Assembly (NCBI RefSeq): GCF_001507435.1 | Contig: NZ_LMWH01000278.1 | Coordinates: forward strand, 124,001 to 188,000 | From: Streptomyces sp. NRRL F-5122 | GTDB lineage: Bacteria; Actinomycetota; Actinomycetes; Streptomycetales; Streptomycetaceae | DNA length: 64,000 nucleotides | Direction: 5' to 3' | Shown: piece by piece, positions 1 to 8,224 of the stretch | Layout of the letters: the number at the start of each line of letters is the position of its first letter | Numbering within the stretch: the first letter of the stretch is position 1 | Made by a program: the position numbers and the translations under genes | Notes under the pieces: generated by a model | The model's database searches: none | The model's input: the letters and a program-made list of their open reading frames with translations, nothing else | Told to the model about the DNA's origin: nothing

Positions 1-777
1 CGTGTCGGCCGTGTCCTCCAACTCACCCAGGCAGGACGTGTGTTCAAGGAGTACGTCGGCTCCGTGCTGGACAGCTACGACCGCGGCCTGCGGGCCGTCG
101 CCGAGGTCGTCGACCCCGACGCAGGGGTCGTGTCGGTCGCCTTTCTGCACACTCTGGGCACATGGCTCGTCCCGAGACTGGTCACCGGCTTCCGCGAGTC
201 AGCCCCGAAGGTCCGGTTCGAACTCCATCAGGACGGTGAGATCGGCCTGGCGCAGCACCTCCTCGACTCCACCGCGGATCTGACCATCACCAGCAAGGAT
301 CCCGGCCACCCGTTGATCGCGTGGCGTCGCCTGCTCGTCGAACCCCTGCGGCTCGCCGTCCCCGCACGCCACCGCATGGCTCAGCGCCGCCGGGTCCGTC
401 TGGCCGAGGTCGCCGACGAGCCCTTCATCGTGCTCAAGACCGGCTACGGGCTGCGCAGCGTCACCGAGACCTTGTGCCGTCAGGCGGGCTTCACGCCTGT
501 GGTCGGCTTCGAGGGCGAGGAGGTCGAGACCCTGCGCGGGCTGGTCGCGGCCGGCCTCGGCGTCTCTTTGATCCCCGCCTCGTCCGGAACCACGGCTGGG
601 GAAGACAACCCGATTCTGCCCATCCGCTACTTGGAGGTGACCGACGTCGACGCCGCCCGCGACATCGGCATCGCCTGGCTTGCCTCCCGCAGCCTCCCAC
701 CGGCTCCACGGCGATTCATGGACCACGCGCTGAGTGCCACCGCCGACAGCCGCGGATCGCTCGCGCCCGGGGTGTGA
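1..777 (+). CDS. LysR-type transcriptional regulator, 5'-truncated by window
   Basis: The frame is open from the first base, so the winged helix-turn-helix lies before the window. What remains (258 residues) begins at the end of the DNA-binding/linker part (LTQAGRVFKEYV). A complete LysR effector-binding domain follows, with the two lobes and the GLGVSLIP segment typical of the second lobe. LysR proteins act as tetrameric DNA-binding regulators that sense a small metabolite. The usual target is a divergent neighbour, which would lie left of the window and cannot be named. The gene converges on the aldo/keto reductase that follows, with about 50 bases between them. The family call is firm; effector and target are unknown. 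Confidence 0.9.
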   Translation, partial: RVGRVLQLTQAGRVFKEYVGSVLDSYDRGLRAVAEVVDPDAGVVSVAFLHTLGTWLVPRLVTGFRESAPKVRFELHQDGEIGLAQHLLDSTADLTITSKDPGHPLIAWRRLLVEPLRLAVPARHRMAQRRRVRLAEVADEPFIVLKTGYGLRSVTETLCRQAGFTPVVGFEGEEVETLRGLVAAGLGVSLIPASSGTTAGEDNPILPIRYLEVTDVDAARDIGIAWLASRSLPPAPRRFMDHALSATADSRGSLAPGV

Positions 778-827
778 CGGGCGCGGCCCTCGGCCCCCGG
801 CGCGGCATCGGAACGTCGAGCATGCCG

Positions 828-1859
828 TCATGCACCATGCTTGCGGCCTTGCCGGGATGTGCCCTCGCCCGTGTACACCGTTCCGGGCTCCGGAGGGTCG
901 GTGGCGACGGCTTCCAAATCCTCCCAGGCCCGGGAGGGAAGGTCCCGCTCAGCCCAGCGGACCGCGGAGCGTACTTCCTGCGGCGTACGGAATCCGGCGA
1001 CGACACTCGCCACGGCGGGGTGCCGCAGCGGAAAGCGGATGGCCGCGTGCGGCAGCACCGTCGCATGGCGGCGGCAGACCTGTGCCAGGGCGCGGGCTCG
1101 GGCCAGCAGGTCCGGAGGTGCCGATCGGTAGTCGAAACAGGCGCCGTCCGAAGGATCGGGGTCACTGAGGAGACCGGAGTTGAAGGGTGCGGCAGCGACG
1201 ACGGACACCCCCCGGTCGGCGCACTCGATCAGGAGCGGCAGCACGGTCCGGTCGGCGAGGGTCCAGCGGCCGGCCACCATCACCACGTCCACGTCGGTCT
1301 CGATGACGAAGCGCATCAGAGGTGCGACCGAGTTCATGCCCACGCCGACGGCACCGATGACTCCCTGTCGTCGCAGTTCCGCGAGGGCGGGCAGCGCCTG
1401 TGCGACGGCGGTGTCCATGTGCTCGTCCGGATCGTGGAGGTAGACGATGTTGATGCGGTCGACCCCGAGCCGAGCACGGCTCGCCTCCAGACTGCGCAGA
1501 ACAGCGTCGCGGGAGTAGTCGGCGCGCCGGGTCAACGTGTCGGGCACGGCAAAGCCGCCTGCCGACAGATCGGAGCCGGTGGGGTGCGGATTCGGCACCA
1601 GCAGCCGGCCCACCTTGGTGGCGAGTGTGAACTCGTCCCGTGGCCGATGCGCGAGTGCCCGACCCAGCCGGAGTTCGGACAGTCCGAGCCCGTAGTGCGG
1701 GGCCGTGTCGAAGTGCCGCACTCCCTCCGCCCACGCGGCCTCGATGGTGGTGAGTGCCGCGTCGTCGTCGGCGGCGCGGTAGAGGTTGCCCAAGGGGGCC
1801 GCACCGAAGCCGAGTCGGCTGACGCGAACCGGGGTGCGGCCGATCGTGCGCACGTTCAT
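828..1859 (-). CDS. Aldo/keto reductase (pyridoxal/aldose dehydrogenase type)
   Basis: A 343-residue (beta/alpha)8-barrel oxidoreductase using NADP(H). The catalytic tetrad is visible: Asp and Tyr in FDTAPHYG, Lys in ATKVGR and His in YLHD. The N-terminus (RVSRLGFGAAPLGNLYR) and overall pattern are those of the D-threo-aldose 1-dehydrogenase/pyridoxal 4-dehydrogenase branch. The ATG at 1859 is chosen because family homology begins right after it. The frame stays open further upstream, but that stretch lies antisense to a permease relic. It is a more distant relative of the two closely similar reductases at 22185-23195 and 31617-32627. Its own promoter must lie within the adjacent permease relic, so expression may have been altered by the rearrangement there. 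Substrate unknown. Confidence 0.88.
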   Translation of the reverse strand: MNVRTIGRTPVRVSRLGFGAAPLGNLYRAADDDAALTTIEAAWAEGVRHFDTAPHYGLGLSELRLGRALAHRPRDEFTLATKVGRLLVPNPHPTGSDLSAGGFAVPDTLTRRADYSRDAVLRSLEASRARLGVDRINIVYLHDPDEHMDTAVAQALPALAELRRQGVIGAVGVGMNSVAPLMRFVIETDVDVVMVAGRWTLADRTVLPLLIECADRGVSVVAAAPFNSGLLSDPDPSDGACFDYRSAPPDLLARARALAQVCRRHATVLPHAAIRFPLRHPAVASVVAGFRTPQEVRSAVRWAERDLPSRAWEDLEAVATDPPEPGTVYTGEGTSRQGRKHGA

Positions 1860-1865
1860 GTGTCC

Positions 1866-2132
1866 GTTCCGTACCAGCGTGCCGCGGTGCCGCCGTACAC
1901 CGCCTTCGCCGCCGGCACCCAGCTGTTCGTCGAGCCGCGGCTGCTGCAGACCGCCAGCCTGGGCAGGGTCAGCCCGACCTGGTCCCCCAACCAGCTCGCC
2001 TACGTCTACGCCTTCCAGCAGGGCGACTTCAACGGCGCCGCCGCCATCTCCGTCTTCCTCCTGGTGCTGGGCCTGCTGTGCGCCGGGCTGCTGGTGTGGC
2101 GTTCGAACATGTTCACCTTGGATGAGAAATGA
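1866..2132 (+). pseudogene. Remnant: C-terminal end of sugar ABC transporter permease
   Basis: The frame reads AYVYAFQQGDFNGAAAIS, then one hydrophobic helix, then a short basic/acidic tail. This is the last transmembrane segment of the first (MsmF/UgpA-like) permease of a carbohydrate ABC importer. Only about 85 of some 300 residues are left, and homology begins abruptly a few bases after the reversed start of the neighbouring reductase. The stop overlaps the start of the next remnant (ATGA at 2129-2132), which preserves the original operon coupling. No start codon or promoter is apparent, so this is non-functional debris. Confidence 0.75.
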
Positions 2133-2455
2133 CCTGGAACCCGGCGCCCATGCGCCTCCGCACCACACCCTCCAGAGCCGCATCCGCCGTGATCATCGGC
2201 CTGCTGCTCGCCGTCCTGCTGGTCTTCTTCGTGCTGCCCGTGATCTGGCTGCTCCTCGCACCGAGCAAGACGGCCGGCCAGATCGTCCACGACAATCCGC
2301 TGTCCTTCGGCTCGTTCGGCCGGATCGGGGACGCCTGGCGGCACCTGTTCTCCTTCGAGAACGGCGCCGTTCTGACCTGGCTGTGCAACTCGGCCGTCTC
2401 GTGGGAGGGGCAGCGCGGGCTCCTCACCCCGCGCCTGGCGGTGACCGGCACCTGA
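2129..2455 (+). pseudogene. Remnant: N-terminal part of second sugar ABC permease
   Basis: The 108-codon frame starts like a MalG/UgpE-type permease: a basic N-terminus, one long transmembrane helix (VIIGLLLAVLLVFFVLPVIW), then an extracytoplasmic loop up to WLCNSAV. A full-length protein would continue with about 190 more residues containing the EAA loop. Here homology stops near 2399 and unrelated sequence runs to a stop at 2453-2455. Together with the preceding fragment this is the internal seam of a former two-permease operon, with both outer ends deleted. It could at most make a single-helix peptide. Confidence 0.72.
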
Positions 2456-2486
2456 GGAGCCGAGCTGTCCTGAGGTGGCACCGAAC

Positions 2487-2864
2487 TCAGGAGCGTTCCG
2501 GCAGCACTTCGTATCCGGCGAGACAGTGCCTCATACGGCATTGGTCCTCGGCTTCGACGAACACCTGCTGCCCCCAATAGCCACTGAGGCGGTGTGCGAC
2601 CTCGACCAGGCGTCGGCGGTCCTCCGGGGTGTACGCCGGAAAACGTGCCCAACCCTGGTCAGCGATCTTGTTGCCGAGTTCGCTGAACAACACAGCCCGG
2701 AAGCGTCGCTCTTCTTCTTCGGTGAGTGAAGCGTCGGCGTCCTCCACATGCCGCACCCGGACGTTGTAGAGGTCTCGAATCACGCTGCGGCTCACAATCT
2801 GCTCAAGGTCGGCCCACACGAGCCTACCGACCCACGTCGAACGACGGACCCCGGATCCGTCCAC
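2487..2864 (-). CDS. Hypothetical protein
   Basis: A 125-residue protein I do not recognise. The GTG at 2864 is preferred over an ATG 24 bases upstream because a clear AGGAGG stands 9 bases before it. The sequence is soluble and charged: an acidic EEEERR stretch in the middle, then aromatic-rich segments (WARFPAY, GYWGQQVF), and no signal peptide or membrane helix. Composition and codon use match neighbouring real genes, which is the main support. It stands alone between the permease remnants and the hemerythrin gene. No function can be assigned. Confidence 0.5.
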   Translation of the reverse strand: MDGSGVRRSTWVGRLVWADLEQIVSRSVIRDLYNVRVRHVEDADASLTEEEERRFRAVLFSELGNKIADQGWARFPAYTPEDRRRLVEVAHRLSGYWGQQVFVEAEDQCRMRHCLAGYEVLPERS

Positions 2865-2985
2865 TCTCGGACGCCTCCTGAACGGCATGTCGAACCTGAG
2901 AGCTCAGGACGGCTGCGGCACAACGGCAGGCTGCGCCGCAGCCGGGTTACAGCGTGATGCGGTCGGACGGAACGGGCCGGCTTGA

Positions 2986-3671
2986 TCAGTTGGTCCCCAC
3001 ACGGGGCGGGTTGGACGTGCCGTGGACCCGCTTGGCATGCGAGGCGTAAAGGCGCGGGCCGATGATCGGCATGAGGACGCGGGCCGGAAGCGGGGCATGG
3101 GCCAGTACCGCCTTGACGACCTCGGGGTCACCCTCGTACATCACCATGCCGAAGGCGAGCGGGAGGGTCTTCTTCGGGCTCTCGGCCATCCCGTGCTGCC
3201 CCAACTGCTCCCACTCCGCCGCCGTGACGTGCTGCGCGGCCGGGGGGGGATCTCCTTCTCCTCCAGCGCCATATGGTCCAGGAGCACCGTCAGCAGACCT
3301 TCGAGGGCATCGGCGAGTCGGCCCCCTCCCTGCGCTGTGAAACGCCAGTCGGACAGCAGGGACGTCACCTCCGCGTGCGCCTGCTCGATCGCATGGTGCT
3401 GCTCCTCCATGGTGGGAACGATCGCCAGGGCCTCCTGGCCACCACGCTCGAGCAGCAGCGGCCACAGCACCACGTCCTCCCCCTCGTGGTGCAGGTGCAG
3501 GAGCAGGCACATCAGCTCCGCATGGGCGCCGACGACCTCCGCCCGCCTGACGTCACCCGATGCCACATCACGCACCAGCTGCGGGAGCAGCCGGAATTCC
3601 CGACGCATCATGGTGTGCGCCATGTACATGTCGCGCACATCCGCCATGCGCTCACTGACCGCTGACTTCAC
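2986..3671 (-). pseudogene. Hemerythrin-domain protein, frameshifted at a C-tract
   Basis: The first part (start GTG 3671, preceded by AGGAA) encodes a hemerythrin-like four-helix bundle. Diiron-ligand style histidines and acids are visible: HTMMRREF, HLHHEGEDVVLWP, EEQHHAIEQ and LLDHMALEEKEI. Frame is lost at a run of eight C (plus-strand G-run 3242-3249). One additional C would restore the normal continuation AAQHVTAAEWEQLGQHGMA and a C-terminal domain ending at 2986. Hemerythrin HHE proteins bind O2 or NO or sense redox state. The break may be real, a slippery phase-variable tract, or a base-calling error. The remainder of the gene is otherwise intact, so decay is recent or absent. Confidence 0.8.
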
Positions 3672-4038
3672 TGAAGTTCCTATCGATTGGATGTGGTGAA
3701 AACAGATCGGCGGAGCCGTCACTCGCGCCGCTGCGGTGGCGAACTGCCGTGCACTCCCCCGAAGTCCGGGACGCGATCGACCACTGGCACCGCTCCGGCA
3801 CCTGCGCGGACGGAGCCACCGTGGGACAACGCGATCGCACCTGTTCCCAGGGCGGCGCCATCATACATAGATGCCTACGCAAGCAACTACTTTCCCATTC
3901 GGGCCCGCCGCCGCCATGGATGCCGCGTCGCTCCGGGGAGACTCGAAGCTCACCTGGCGACCGCGGGCGAGCAAGCGAACACCGACCTGCGAGGGGCCGG
4001 CGGACCTCGCCGACGTGTGACGACGCTCACCCCTCAAA
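3672..4038. other. Gene-free stretch upstream of hemerythrin and SnoaL-like genes
   Basis: No supported gene. On the minus strand a weak promoter-like pair is visible, TTGCTT (3881-3886) and TATGAT (3860-3865) with a 15-base spacer. It could serve the hemerythrin gene about 190 bases away. Open frames here have no family features. Confidence 0.4.
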
Positions 4039-4054
4039 CGGACTCGGGAGTCCG
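4039..4054. promoter_or_regulatory. Candidate TetR operator (CGGACTC-GG-GAGTCCG)
   Basis: A perfect inverted repeat with 7-base arms around a GG centre, 65 bases before the SnoaL-like gene. The right half GGAGTCCG recurs at 4081-4088. This is the size and shape of a TetR-family operator, and a TetR gene follows two genes downstream. Autogenous control of the 4119-5759 operon is therefore likely, by inference. Confidence 0.5.
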
Positions 4055-4118
4055 GTAGCATCCGACCAGAACCGGACCCTGGAGTCCGTTACTGCCCACT
4101 CCCCCTGAGGAACCCCTG

Positions 4119-4511
4119 ATGAGTCACGCCCGTATCAGCGAAGCCCTCCGGGCCCTGGTCTTCGAACCAGAACCGGGGCTCGATCTGCAGCAGATCCTCG
4201 ATCGGTACTACGCCCCCGACTACACACACCGCAGTGACGGAAAAACGCAGCAACGTGACGAGTTCACGGAGATGGTCGCCCGCATCCGCGGCGAGGTCAC
4301 CGAGGGCACGGTGACGGTGCTCGACGAAATACGCAGCGGCGACACCTACGCCGAACGGCACACTTTCCACATCACCCTGAAAGACGGCTCCACACAGCAC
4401 CGGGAAGTCACCATATTCGGCACGTTCACCGAGGACGGACGGTTCCGTCACCTGAGCGAGACCGGGTTCAGCATCGACCCGGACGAAACCGGCTACACCA
4501 TCGGAGAGTGA
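4119..4511 (+). CDS. SnoaL-like/NTF2-fold protein
   Basis: A 130-residue cone-shaped NTF2-fold protein of the SnoaL-like group. Typical features are an N-terminal helix (SEALRALVFEP), the loop YAPDYTHRSDG lining the pocket, EFTEMVARIRGEV, and a final sheet with HITLKDGSTQHREVTIFGTF. Members include small isomerases, cyclases and hydratases, and many binding proteins of unknown role, so no reaction is claimed. The gene is followed one base after its stop by the CMD-like gene, and TetR follows. The three look like one transcription unit under the palindrome at 4039-4054. Confidence 0.75.
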   Translation: MSHARISEALRALVFEPEPGLDLQQILDRYYAPDYTHRSDGKTQQRDEFTEMVARIRGEVTEGTVTVLDEIRSGDTYAERHTFHITLKDGSTQHREVTIFGTFTEDGRFRHLSETGFSIDPDETGYTIGE

Positions 4512-4512
4512 C

Positions 4513-5076
4513 ATGCCCCGCCTGAACGATCCAAACGCTGCCTCATTCCCAGAGGAGATCCGCGACTTTCTCACCACCCTGCCGCCCGACCCGATGGTCA
4601 AGATGCTGTCGCACTCGGCAGGCACAGTGAAGCCGTTCATCGAGCTCGCGAAGGCACAATTCACAGCACTCCAACTGTCGGCCCGTTCGCGAGAGCTGGT
4701 GATTCTCACGGTGGCCGAATACACCGAAAGCACTTTCGTCGCGGCCCAGCACAACCCCATGTCACAAGCGGCCGGTGTCGGCGAAGGGACCCGGCAACTC
4801 ATACGTTCCAGACAACTCGACGACGCCGAATTGTCTCCGCGAGACAGCGCACTGCTCCGTTTCACAGCCGAAATCGTGCAGCGCCCGCGTACCGCCGACG
4901 CCGTTTTCGACACCGCACGACAGTTTCCCAGCGAGCGGGAACTGGTCGAGGTACTCCAGGTGATCGGGTACTACTGGACGTTCGGCCGCATCTCCACCGT
5001 GCTGGACGTCGAGGTGACCAAAATATATGGTGACGAACCGATACTGGACACCCCCGACAACGGCACTTCCGGCTGA
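4513..5076 (+). CDS. Carboxymuconolactone decarboxylase-like (AhpD-fold) protein
   Basis: A 187-residue all-helical AhpD-like protein. The core (LAKAQFTALQLSARSRELVILTVAEYTESTFVAAQH) is the CMD/peroxidase-like helical hairpin. The usual redox CxxC is replaced by TEST, and a histidine remains in AAQHNP. Without the cysteine pair it cannot be a classical alkylhydroperoxidase; a decarboxylase-like or binding role is possible. It follows the SnoaL-like gene with one base between them, so translation is probably coupled. This pairing of an NTF2-fold and a CMD-fold protein with a TetR repressor suggests detoxification or catabolism of a small molecule (inference). Confidence 0.8.
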   Translation: MPRLNDPNAASFPEEIRDFLTTLPPDPMVKMLSHSAGTVKPFIELAKAQFTALQLSARSRELVILTVAEYTESTFVAAQHNPMSQAAGVGEGTRQLIRSRQLDDAELSPRDSALLRFTAEIVQRPRTADAVFDTARQFPSERELVEVLQVIGYYWTFGRISTVLDVEVTKIYGDEPILDTPDNGTSG

Positions 5077-5204
5077 CTCCGGCAGGCTCCCCGGCGGCCC
5101 CCTCCCCGGCCCTGCGGAGCCCGCGGACCACCGGTCGGCCACGAGGGTCGGAGCACCGGGATCCTGCACAGACAGCCCGACCGATGAAACCTTCGAAGGC
5201 TTCC

Positions 5205-5759
5205 ATGGCACAACAAGCCGCCACGTCCCCGAAGCGGGCGGACGCCCGCCGCAACCATGAGCGGGTGATCGCCGCCGCCGTGGAGGTGTTCCGCGAATGT
5301 GGCACTCAAGCGACCGTCCCGCAGATCGCGGCAAGGGCGCAGGTCGGTAAGGCGACGGTCTACCGCAGCTTCCCCACCAAGGAAGGCCTGGTCGAGACGA
5401 TCACACAGTTGTGCCTTCAGGAGTTCGAGCTGCGCGCGGCGGAAGCACAGCGCGAGGCCGATCCCTACGAAGGCTTCCGCCGCTACGTCACCGAACTCTT
5501 CGAGACCCTGGCCGGTGACCGGCTCCTGGCGGAGCGACTGGCGGACGCCTCGTCTCCGGCGGCCGCTTCCGTCCTGGAGAAGTTGGTGCACCTGATGGCG
5601 AGCGCGCGGGCCGCCGGCGCACTTCGCGACGATGTCGAAGAGCAGGACCTCCGCGTGCTGCTGTGCGGCGCAGCGCTGCAATTGGTCCGGTACAACGAGC
5701 ACGATCCGCAGACCTGGCGTCGCTACGGGGACATGGTGCTCCGCGCATTCCGTCGCTGA
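5205..5759 (+). CDS. TetR/AcrR family transcriptional regulator
   Basis: A 184-residue one-component repressor. The N-terminal helix-turn-helix is clear (VIAAAVEVFRECG, then QIAARAQVGKATVYRSFPTK), followed by the all-helical ligand and dimerisation domain. ATG 5205 is preferred because GAAGG lies just upstream; an in-frame ATG at 5184 lacks a visible site. It is the last gene of the unit beginning at 4119. The likely target is the GAGTCCG palindrome before that unit. Confidence 0.9.
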   Translation: MAQQAATSPKRADARRNHERVIAAAVEVFRECGTQATVPQIAARAQVGKATVYRSFPTKEGLVETITQLCLQEFELRAAEAQREADPYEGFRRYVTELFETLAGDRLLAERLADASSPAAASVLEKLVHLMASARAAGALRDDVEEQDLRVLLCGAALQLVRYNEHDPQTWRRYGDMVLRAFRR

Positions 5760-5834
5760 CCCCGGCCCCAGAGTGTCGCTCAGGGGTCCGCGGACGGCAT
5801 CCACCCGGTCGACGAGAAACGGAAACACACAGAA

Positions 5835-6602
5835 GTGAACATATGGGACGCCGCCGAATCGGCGCGAGTATTCGCCAACTTTCGTCAGTACCTCACGGGA
5901 TGGGACGAGGGTCGGCCCCACGAGGGTGAAGTCGACTACTTCCGCAGCGGGCTCACCACCCCCCAGTTCAACGGTGTGGTCCGTGTCCGTTCCTTGAGCA
6001 CCATCGAAGGGGCGGTGGCCACGACTCGAGCTCACCTCGCCGGAGTGCCCTGGTGGTGGTGGGTCGGCCCCGACAGCCCCGAAGACACTCCGACCGCCCT
6101 TGAGCAGAGTGGTGCGGCGGAGTTGACCGCTGTTCCGGTGATGGTGCGACCGCTCGACCGAGTCACCCAACTGAGCGACGCACCGACCGACCTTCGTATT
6201 GAGGAGGTCAGGGACCTGGACCGGTTGACGGAACTCGTACGCACATACAGCACTTCCATGGGCATCCCACCCGGGCTTGAAGCCGACATGGTGCGGATCG
6301 AGTCGAAGCGCGAGGACAACGCGGACATCGTCCGACTGGCCGCTGTGCTGGACGGCCGAGTTGTGGGTACAACCGTGGTGATCACGGCGCAGGAGGTGGC
6401 GGGGATCTTCCTCGTCCATGTGGCCGAAGCCCATCGCCGGCGAGGCATCGGCGGAGCATTGACCTCGGCAGCGCTTCAAGTGGGCCGTGAACGCGGGATG
6501 CGACTCGCCGCGCTCGTGGCGAGCCCCGCGGGTGAACCGCTGTATCGACGTTTCGGCTTCACGACGGTTTCCGAGTACCGCATCTTCACCGTCCCCGCCT
6601 GA
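5835..6602 (+). CDS. GNAT family N-acetyltransferase
   Basis: A 255-residue protein with a C-terminal GNAT domain. The acetyl-CoA pyrophosphate loop is seen as RRRGIGGAL, preceded by the beta4 strand GIFLVHVAEAH and followed by the LYRRFGF motif typical of the family. The N-terminal about 120 residues form an extra domain (WWWWVGPDSPED) seen in larger Streptomyces acetyltransferases. The GTG start at 5835 is used. Acceptor substrate unknown. It stands alone 75 bases behind TetR. Confidence 0.88.
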   Translation: MNIWDAAESARVFANFRQYLTGWDEGRPHEGEVDYFRSGLTTPQFNGVVRVRSLSTIEGAVATTRAHLAGVPWWWWVGPDSPEDTPTALEQSGAAELTAVPVMVRPLDRVTQLSDAPTDLRIEEVRDLDRLTELVRTYSTSMGIPPGLEADMVRIESKREDNADIVRLAAVLDGRVVGTTVVITAQEVAGIFLVHVAEAHRRRGIGGALTSAALQVGRERGMRLAALVASPAGEPLYRRFGFTTVSEYRIFTVPA

Positions 6603-6760
6603 CCTTCGCTCTGGAGGGGCCGTCTGCTCAGGGGCTCCAGAAGGGCTGACGTTCACGCGTTCGCCGACCGCGGGCGAGCCGACGCGGTCGGGCTGGGCAA
6701 CGGCACCCGGGCGGAGCAGCACGGGCAGCCGACGGCTGCGCACGTCGTCCTGAAGGGAAC

Positions 6761-7213
6761 TCAGTCGAGCCGCGCGGCGACGGTCTCGAGCTGCTCGGCC
6801 AGGGCTGCCATCGAGTTCTTGTCCAGATGGTCGACGACGCGCTTGCGCGCGCTCGCCAGGTTTGTCGGATAGGCAGCCGAAAGTCTCCGCCAGCCTTCGG
6901 CCGTCAGGCTTGCCATGCTGCCCCGGGCGTCGTGCACATCGCGTCGCTTCTCCACCCAGCCCCGTGCCTGCATCGCGTTCACCACTCGCGAGATACGACT
7001 GACAGACAGAGCCGTCGCCGCCGCGAGATCTGTCATCCGCATCTCCCGTTCGGCGGCCTCGGACAGGTGTACCAGGACCGCATACTCGGACATCGTCAGT
7101 CCGGTTGCTTTCAGGAGGTCGTCGTCCAAGGCCTTCGGCAGCGCAACCATCACCCGCATCAGCGCACGCCAGAAGCGCTCTTCTACGGGGTTCAAGGGAA
7201 CATCCGATGTCAC
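6761..7213 (-). CDS. MarR family transcriptional regulator
   Basis: A 150-residue winged-helix protein of MarR type. Dimerisation helices flank a central domain with LTMSEYAVLVHLSEA, LAAATALSVSRISRVVNAM (recognition helix) and the wing VEKRRDVHDARGSMASLTAEG with the characteristic DxR. The start is GTG at 7213. MarR proteins usually respond to phenolic or oxidative ligands and regulate an adjacent gene. No divergent partner is present here (7214-7456 contains no gene), so the target is unclear. Confidence 0.9.
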   Translation of the reverse strand: MTSDVPLNPVEERFWRALMRVMVALPKALDDDLLKATGLTMSEYAVLVHLSEAAEREMRMTDLAAATALSVSRISRVVNAMQARGWVEKRRDVHDARGSMASLTAEGWRRLSAAYPTNLASARKRVVDHLDKNSMAALAEQLETVAARLD

Positions 7214-7456
7214 TTGTGCAGACTACCTCCCCCAGGCGCCCGTCGACGCTGCCTGACGGCGCCCCCGTCGCTGGTCCCGTTGACGGCCACGGGGCGTCGC
7301 GAACAGGCCCAAGGCGAAAGTCACCTGAAGCAGTGACAGTGCGGGGACAAAGCCGCACATGCGCCAGTGATGCCCTGTGCCGTCGCGTGCTCTGTCGTCG
7401 AGGACGATGCCCGTCGGGTGCTGTAGCCCCTCGGGGCGCTGTCGATGCCTGGCGCG

Positions 7457-7768
7457 CTACAGGTCGAGTACAGCGCGCAACGCGTTGTCCACAAGCGCCC
7501 GCTGTTCGGGGCCCACATTGCCGTGCAGCGTGGCGGTGTCGAACCGCGAGGCGGCGAGCTGGAGCAGGTTGACGGCGACAACCGAGGCTTCAAGGGGGGA
7601 GGTCAGCCGCACGCTCATCGCTGTGTCGGGGTGCGCGGCCGGGGCATGGAGGACGAGCGCGACCACTGCTCCGTACGCCTCCGCAAGCCCGTCGAGGCTG
7701 ACGACGAGTACCGTGCGCACGCCCTTGCCGGTGTCGACGTCAAAGACGTCGCCCTTGCGGATGGTCAC
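7457..7768 (-). CDS. Putative MazF/PemK-like toxin
   Basis: A 103-residue protein beginning IRKGDVFDVDTGKGVRTVLVVS, which resembles the opening strands of MazF/PemK endoribonucleases. A later strand carries VRLTSP, and there is a terminal helix (EQRALVDNALRAVL). The middle is more divergent than usual, so this is a family-level call only. Its GTG start overlaps the stop of the upstream RHH gene (GTGA at 7765-7768), which is the normal antitoxin-first arrangement. The pair probably autoregulates through the inverted repeat at 7968-7984. Confidence 0.6.
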   Translation of the reverse strand: MTIRKGDVFDVDTGKGVRTVLVVSLDGLAEAYGAVVALVLHAPAAHPDTAMSVRLTSPLEASVVAVNLLQLAASRFDTATLHGNVGPEQRALVDNALRAVLDL

Positions 7769-7950
7769 AGGGCGTCGCCCTCACCCTCGAGGTCGAGGGG
7801 TTCGACAGCCGCCAGCTTGCGTCCCGCGTCAAGGGTCATCTGCCGACGCACCGCCTTGAGGATGTAGTCGTTCAGTGACGGAGCGTCCGCAGCAGCGTCA
7901 CGCAGCTGCTTGTCCATGGCGTCGGGGATCCGCAATGTGATGGCACTCAT
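7765..7950 (-). CDS. Ribbon-helix-helix antitoxin-like protein
   Basis: A 61-residue protein starting MSAITLRIPDAMDKQLRD, the beta strand and first helix of a ribbon-helix-helix DNA-binding domain. The second helix follows (LNDYILKAVRRQM). The acidic C-terminal tail (EPLDLEGEGDAL) would be the toxin-neutralising segment. It overlaps the toxin gene by 4 bases. A TAAAT-containing promoter segment lies just before its start, with an inverted repeat further upstream. Confidence 0.75.
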   Translation of the reverse strand: MSAITLRIPDAMDKQLRDAAADAPSLNDYILKAVRRQMTLDAGRKLAAVEPLDLEGEGDAL

Positions 7951-7967
7951 GACACCAAATTTAGCAT

Positions 7968-7984
7968 CACTGGAGCCACCAGTG
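7968..7984. promoter_or_regulatory. Candidate operator of the toxin-antitoxin pair
   Basis: Inverted repeat CACTGG-N5-CCAGTG placed 17 bases upstream of the antitoxin start and beside its AT-rich promoter segment. The position suits RHH autorepression. Confidence 0.4.
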
Positions 7985-8224
7985 GAGCATCTCCCTCCCC
8001 CGGGCACAGATTCCCGGCCTGGCACAGAACGGCGGCGGTGCTTGACAGGGCTCGTCACGCGACCAGTGCAGTGCCGGTTCCCCGGACACGTTCAGCCCCT
8101 GCAAGGAGGGCCCGGATCCACCTGCAATGACGCCGGTCCACCTCCCCGAAGGAGCGTCGGCCCCATCCGCGCACGCCGGCCGAATCCTCGAAGCCCACGC
8201 GCCCACACGACCCCCTGGTCCGGC

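Noticed and set aside
4971..7358. 795-codon open frame on the minus strand
   Set aside because: It runs antisense through the CMD end, TetR, GNAT and MarR region; arginine/glycine-rich with no motif. A GC-bias artefact.
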